A stretch of DNA of 7,884 bases, taken from NCBI GenBank assembly GCA_024635885.1, contig JAGXIA010000091.1, forward strand, positions 1-7,884, given 5' to 3'. Under the pieces are notes generated by a model. The model was not told the DNA's origin and did not search any database. It saw nothing but the letters and a program-made list of their open reading frames with translations. The first letter of the stretch is position 1; every line of letters begins with the position of its first letter. The position numbers and the translations under genes are program-made. The stretch comes from Helicobacteraceae bacterium. GTDB taxonomy: Bacteria > Campylobacterota > Campylobacteria > Campylobacterales > Sulfurimonadaceae. Positions 5,427 to 7,884 of the stretch are shown one piece after another.

Positions 5427-7292
5427 TTGGCAATTAGCGGTCTTGGTCAAATCTCTAAGGAATTTAAAGAAAATACAAATTATAAAAATATAAAAATTCA
5501 CATACATGATGCTAATGCTCACAGTTTTTTAAGAGCATGGAAACCAACAAAATTCGGTGATGATTTAAGTTCATTCAGACAAACTGTTGTGAATGTTAAG
5601 ACAAATAAAAAACCATTAGTAGCCATAGAATTAGGTCGGGCAGGTTTAGTTCTACGAGGGGTAGCACCTATTATAAAAGAGGGTGAGTACCTTGGTTCTG
5701 TAGAGTTTATGCAAGGTTTGAATTCTGTTGTTAAAAATGCCAGAAAAATTCATGGTTATGACATGGTAATGGTAATGAAAAATGAATATCTTTCAACTGC
5801 TACTGCATTGGCTACGGCACCCAAGGTTGGTGAGTTCACACTAGCCGTTAAGGAAAAGGCAATAAATAAAGATTTTTTTAATGATTTAAAAAATATACAA
5901 ATTGCCAATACTGCAAACTTTCAGATAACAGACAACTATGTTGTAGTTTCAGTTCCTATAAAAGACTTTTCTCAAAAAGTTGTTGGTTACACGCTTATTG
6001 GTAATAAACTTTCCAATGTTGAGAGAGTTGTTGTGAAATCTGAAGACTCTTTAATGAGACAAATATTTATTATGGCACTTGTAGATCTCTTCATTCTATT
6101 GTTTATTATGTACATACTTAAAAGAACTGTTACAGCACCTATTATTCACCTCGATAAAGTTGCATCTGAATTAGCGCAAGGTGATGCGGATCTGTCTAAA
6201 AGACTTCCTGTGACCTCTGGTGATGAACTGGGTCATGCAAGTGCAAGTTTCAATACTTTCTTAGACAAGGTTGAAGCACTGGCAGTAGAGGCAAAGTCAG
6301 AAGCAATCAGAGCCATAGAATCTACACGCGAAGTTGAGAAAAATATGGAAAAGAACAAAATCACCTTAACTCTTGCAGATAGTATGATTAAAGGTTCTAT
6401 TTCAAATTCAAATAATCTTCATGCCAGTATGGAAGTGAATTTAGAAAATGTAAATGACGTCAATACCCTTAATTCAAAAACTGCTAAAGTAATTAATAGT
6501 GTTACTATTTCGACAGATGAAATTATAAATACAATCTCAAACATTACAGAGATGATTAGTGATTCCAGAATTTCTTCAGAGCATTTAACTTCAAATGTGG
6601 AAGAGATTTTTAACGTTATTTCTCTTATTAAAGATATTTCAGACCAAACGAATTTACTGGCACTCAATGCTGCCATAGAAGCTGCTCGTGCTGGCGAACA
6701 TGGACGAGGCTTCGCTGTTGTAGCTGACGAAGTAAGAAAACTTGCAGAGAGAACACAAAAAGCGACAAGTGAAGTTGAAGCGAACATAAGTGTTCTTAAA
6801 CAAAATTCTACCAGCATGGCTGATAATAGTGAATCTATTGAGAAACATGCGATTTCATCTCAAGAAAAACTAGATGAATTTAAGAATATACTTAATGAAC
6901 TAGTTACTAATTCAGAAAAAATCACAGAAGACAATACTCAAATCGGTCATGAGCTTTTTGCAAATATGGCAAAGCTTGATCACATGATTTATAAAAATAA
7001 TGCATATTCAGCAGCACTCGGAGAAAAAGCAGATGTATCACTTGGCAATCATGAAAATTGTATGCTTGGAAAATGGTATGTAAATGAAGGAAAAAAAGAA
7101 TTTTCCGGTAGTAATTCATATGCTAGTTTGTTAGTACCACACAAAAAAGTTCATGAAAGTGTAGCAAAAGTTATGGCTCTTCTTGAAAAAGACAGCAGTG
7201 CAAATAAAGCGGAAATCATTAAGCTATTTAAAGATGCTGAAAATGCTTCTACTGACCTGTTTAGCCATTTAGATAGAATGGTAAGTGAGTAA
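5427..7292 (+). CDS. Chemoreceptor main body: Cache-type sensor, HAMP, signalling hairpin and CZB zinc domain
   Basis: This fragment (621 aa if read from the TTG at 5427) holds nearly the whole receptor. Residues 1-205 are the periplasmic sensor, of Cache type judging by HSFLRAWKP, GDDLSSFR, IELGRAGLVLRG and GSVEFMQGL. A membrane helix (about 209-231) leads into HAMP (about 232-285). The cytoplasmic coiled coil has the conserved tip (404-443: DQTNLLALNAAIEAARAGEH, then GRGFAVVADEVRKLAERT), which contacts CheA and CheW. The C-terminal CZB domain (about 512-621) keeps all four expected zinc ligands: His519 in DHMIYK, Cys545 in HENCMLGKW, and His572 and His576 in PHKKVH. Such domains sense zinc or oxidants such as hypochlorite in related proteins. 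The TTG is not a convincing start, since the open frame extends upstream to 5409 and joins the earlier coding sequence by frameshift. A sirtuin gene begins 15 bp after its stop. Confidence 0.85.
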   Translation: MAISGLGQISKEFKENTNYKNIKIHIHDANAHSFLRAWKPTKFGDDLSSFRQTVVNVKTNKKPLVAIELGRAGLVLRGVAPIIKEGEYLGSVEFMQGLNSVVKNARKIHGYDMVMVMKNEYLSTATALATAPKVGEFTLAVKEKAINKDFFNDLKNIQIANTANFQITDNYVVVSVPIKDFSQKVVGYTLIGNKLSNVERVVVKSEDSLMRQIFIMALVDLFILLFIMYILKRTVTAPIIHLDKVASELAQGDADLSKRLPVTSGDELGHASASFNTFLDKVEALAVEAKSEAIRAIESTREVEKNMEKNKITLTLADSMIKGSISNSNNLHASMEVNLENVNDVNTLNSKTAKVINSVTISTDEIINTISNITEMISDSRISSEHLTSNVEEIFNVISLIKDISDQTNLLALNAAIEAARAGEHGRGFAVVADEVRKLAERTQKATSEVEANISVLKQNSTSMADNSESIEKHAISSQEKLDEFKNILNELVTNSEKITEDNTQIGHELFANMAKLDHMIYKNNAYSAALGEKADVSLGNHENCMLGKWYVNEGKKEFSGSNSYASLLVPHKKVHESVAKVMALLEKDSSANKAEIIKLFKDAENASTDLFSHLDRMVSE

Positions 7293-7307
7293 GGAAGAAA
7301 GTCTCTT

Positions 7308-7884
7308 ATGTCTAAAGTATTAATTTTATCAGGTGCCGGCATTAGTGCAGAATCTGGAATTTCTACTTTTAGAGACAGTGACGGACTGTGGGAAAAACAT
7401 CGCATAGAAGATGTTTGCAGTGCCGGCTGTTTAGAAAATAACGGCGAAGCTACAAAGAAATTTTATGATGCAAGACGGGCTGATATGGCAGATAAAGAGC
7501 CAAATCACGCGCACAAAGTAATAGTAGAACTCAAGCACAAATTTCCACATGCCATATCGGTACTTACCCAAAACATTGACAATCTTTTTGAAAAAGCCGG
7601 AATGCTTGAAAATGAAATAGTGCATCTGCACGGTTTTTTAACCCAGCTTAGATGTGTGGCATGTGGAAATATTTATGATATTGCTTATAAAGCGCAAGAT
7701 GAATGTTTTAATGCTCAGTGTCCAAACTGCGGAGGAGGGCTCAGACCCAATATAGTTTTTTTTGGTGAAGCTGCTCCAAAGTACGAAATACTTACTCAAG
7801 AGCTTAATACATGTGAACTAATAGTGGTTATCGGCACAAGCGGAAATGTTCTCGATGTCACGTACTTTGCACAACTTACAGATA
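7308..7884 (+). CDS. NAD-dependent protein deacylase, sirtuin class III (CobB), incomplete at the window edge
   Basis: This cytoplasmic enzyme removes acyl groups from lysines using NAD+, releasing nicotinamide and O-acyl-ADP-ribose. The 192 codons visible include the NAD-binding GAGISAESGISTFRDSDGLW (9-28), TQNID (87-91, catalytic Asn89 and Asp91) and catalytic His108 in HLHG. The zinc site is Cys116/Cys119 and Cys138/Cys141. RPNIVFFGE (146-154) and VVIGTSGNV follow. Tyr53 and Arg56 in FYDARR match the Tyr-x-x-Arg pair that lets SIRT5 and E. coli CobB bind succinyl- and malonyl-lysine, so removal of acidic acyl groups is likely. Family members are about 230-250 aa, so some 40-55 residues lie beyond the window. 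The ATG lies 15 bp after the chemoreceptor stop, and AAGGAAG (7291-7297) overlapping that stop is the likely ribosome site, suggesting co-transcription. Confidence 0.95.
   Translation, partial: MSKVLILSGAGISAESGISTFRDSDGLWEKHRIEDVCSAGCLENNGEATKKFYDARRADMADKEPNHAHKVIVELKHKFPHAISVLTQNIDNLFEKAGMLENEIVHLHGFLTQLRCVACGNIYDIAYKAQDECFNAQCPNCGGGLRPNIVFFGEAAPKYEILTQELNTCELIVVIGTSGNVLDVTYFAQLTD

Larger units (their letters stand above)
5180..7292 (+). pseudogene. Methyl-accepting chemotaxis protein gene split by two frameshifts
   Basis: Three successive reading frames encode one continuous chemoreceptor. Frame one gives the start and first membrane helix and hits a stop at 5363-5365. A second frame, from 5356 to about 5409, encodes ESIGLTNAINISKNYDVV and joins smoothly onto it. 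The third frame takes over at about 5409 with KENNRELAISGL and runs to the stop at 7290-7292. Restoring a single A in each of two AAA runs (5353-5355 and 5409-5411, both TAAAG) would give one open protein of about 704 residues. A slightly larger deletion at the second site is also possible. Everything downstream is well conserved, so this is either a very recent pseudogene or two homopolymer sequencing errors. The ribosome site AAAGG (5165-5169) lies 10 nt before the ATG. Confidence 0.8.

Noticed and set aside
6419..7405. Several minus-strand open frames opposite the chemoreceptor and sirtuin
   Set aside because: They lie wholly opposite strongly conserved coding sequence, have no recognisable domain and are explained as shadows of the plus-strand genes.

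Overview
The window looks like low-GC chromosomal DNA from a free-living Campylobacterota (epsilonproteobacterial) organism of the Sulfurimonas/Sulfuricurvum type. The grounds are the A/T-rich codon use, a histidine kinase with an HQWRQPL H-box, a chemoreceptor ending in a CZB zinc-binding domain, and promoters that look like extended -10 elements without a clear -35. This assignment is inference from protein style; no rRNA or other taxonomic marker is present.

Layout. The left half is a minus-strand two-gene signalling operon running from about 3780 down to the left edge. A response regulator with a PAS-like region and a GGDEF diguanylate cyclase (2453-3736) is translationally coupled through TAATG to a large hybrid sensor kinase (33-2453). 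The kinase carries two different periplasmic-binding-protein domains, one transmembrane helix and a kinase core. Its ATP-binding domain stops just after the N-box, where the reading frame runs into a non-coding tract of four 23-bp repeats (about 40-131) beside an imperfect inverted repeat (18-54). As written, the kinase should not bind ATP normally.

Divergent from this operon is a solitary beta-class adenine DNA methyltransferase of the Type III Mod kind (3840-5099), with no restriction subunit beside it. After an 80-bp gap with an extended -10 promoter comes a methyl-accepting chemotaxis protein gene (5180-7292). It is split by two reading-frame breaks, each explained by one missing A in a short A-run (near 5354 and 5410). 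All its functional parts survive: two membrane helices, Cache-type sensor, HAMP, signalling hairpin and CZB domain. Fifteen bases after it begins a sirtuin (7308 to the window edge, incomplete) with the Tyr-x-x-Arg signature of desuccinylase/demalonylase-type CobB.

How the genes work together. The sensor kinase, diguanylate cyclase and chemoreceptor are all environmental signal transducers, linking small-ligand and zinc/redox cues to c-di-GMP and motility. The methyltransferase and sirtuin are independent modifiers of DNA and protein. No CRISPR array, tRNA, rRNA, insertion sequence or prophage gene is visible. The most notable points are the repeat-associated truncation of the kinase, the doubly frameshifted chemoreceptor, the tandem binding-protein kinase architecture, the solitary Mod and the class III sirtuin.
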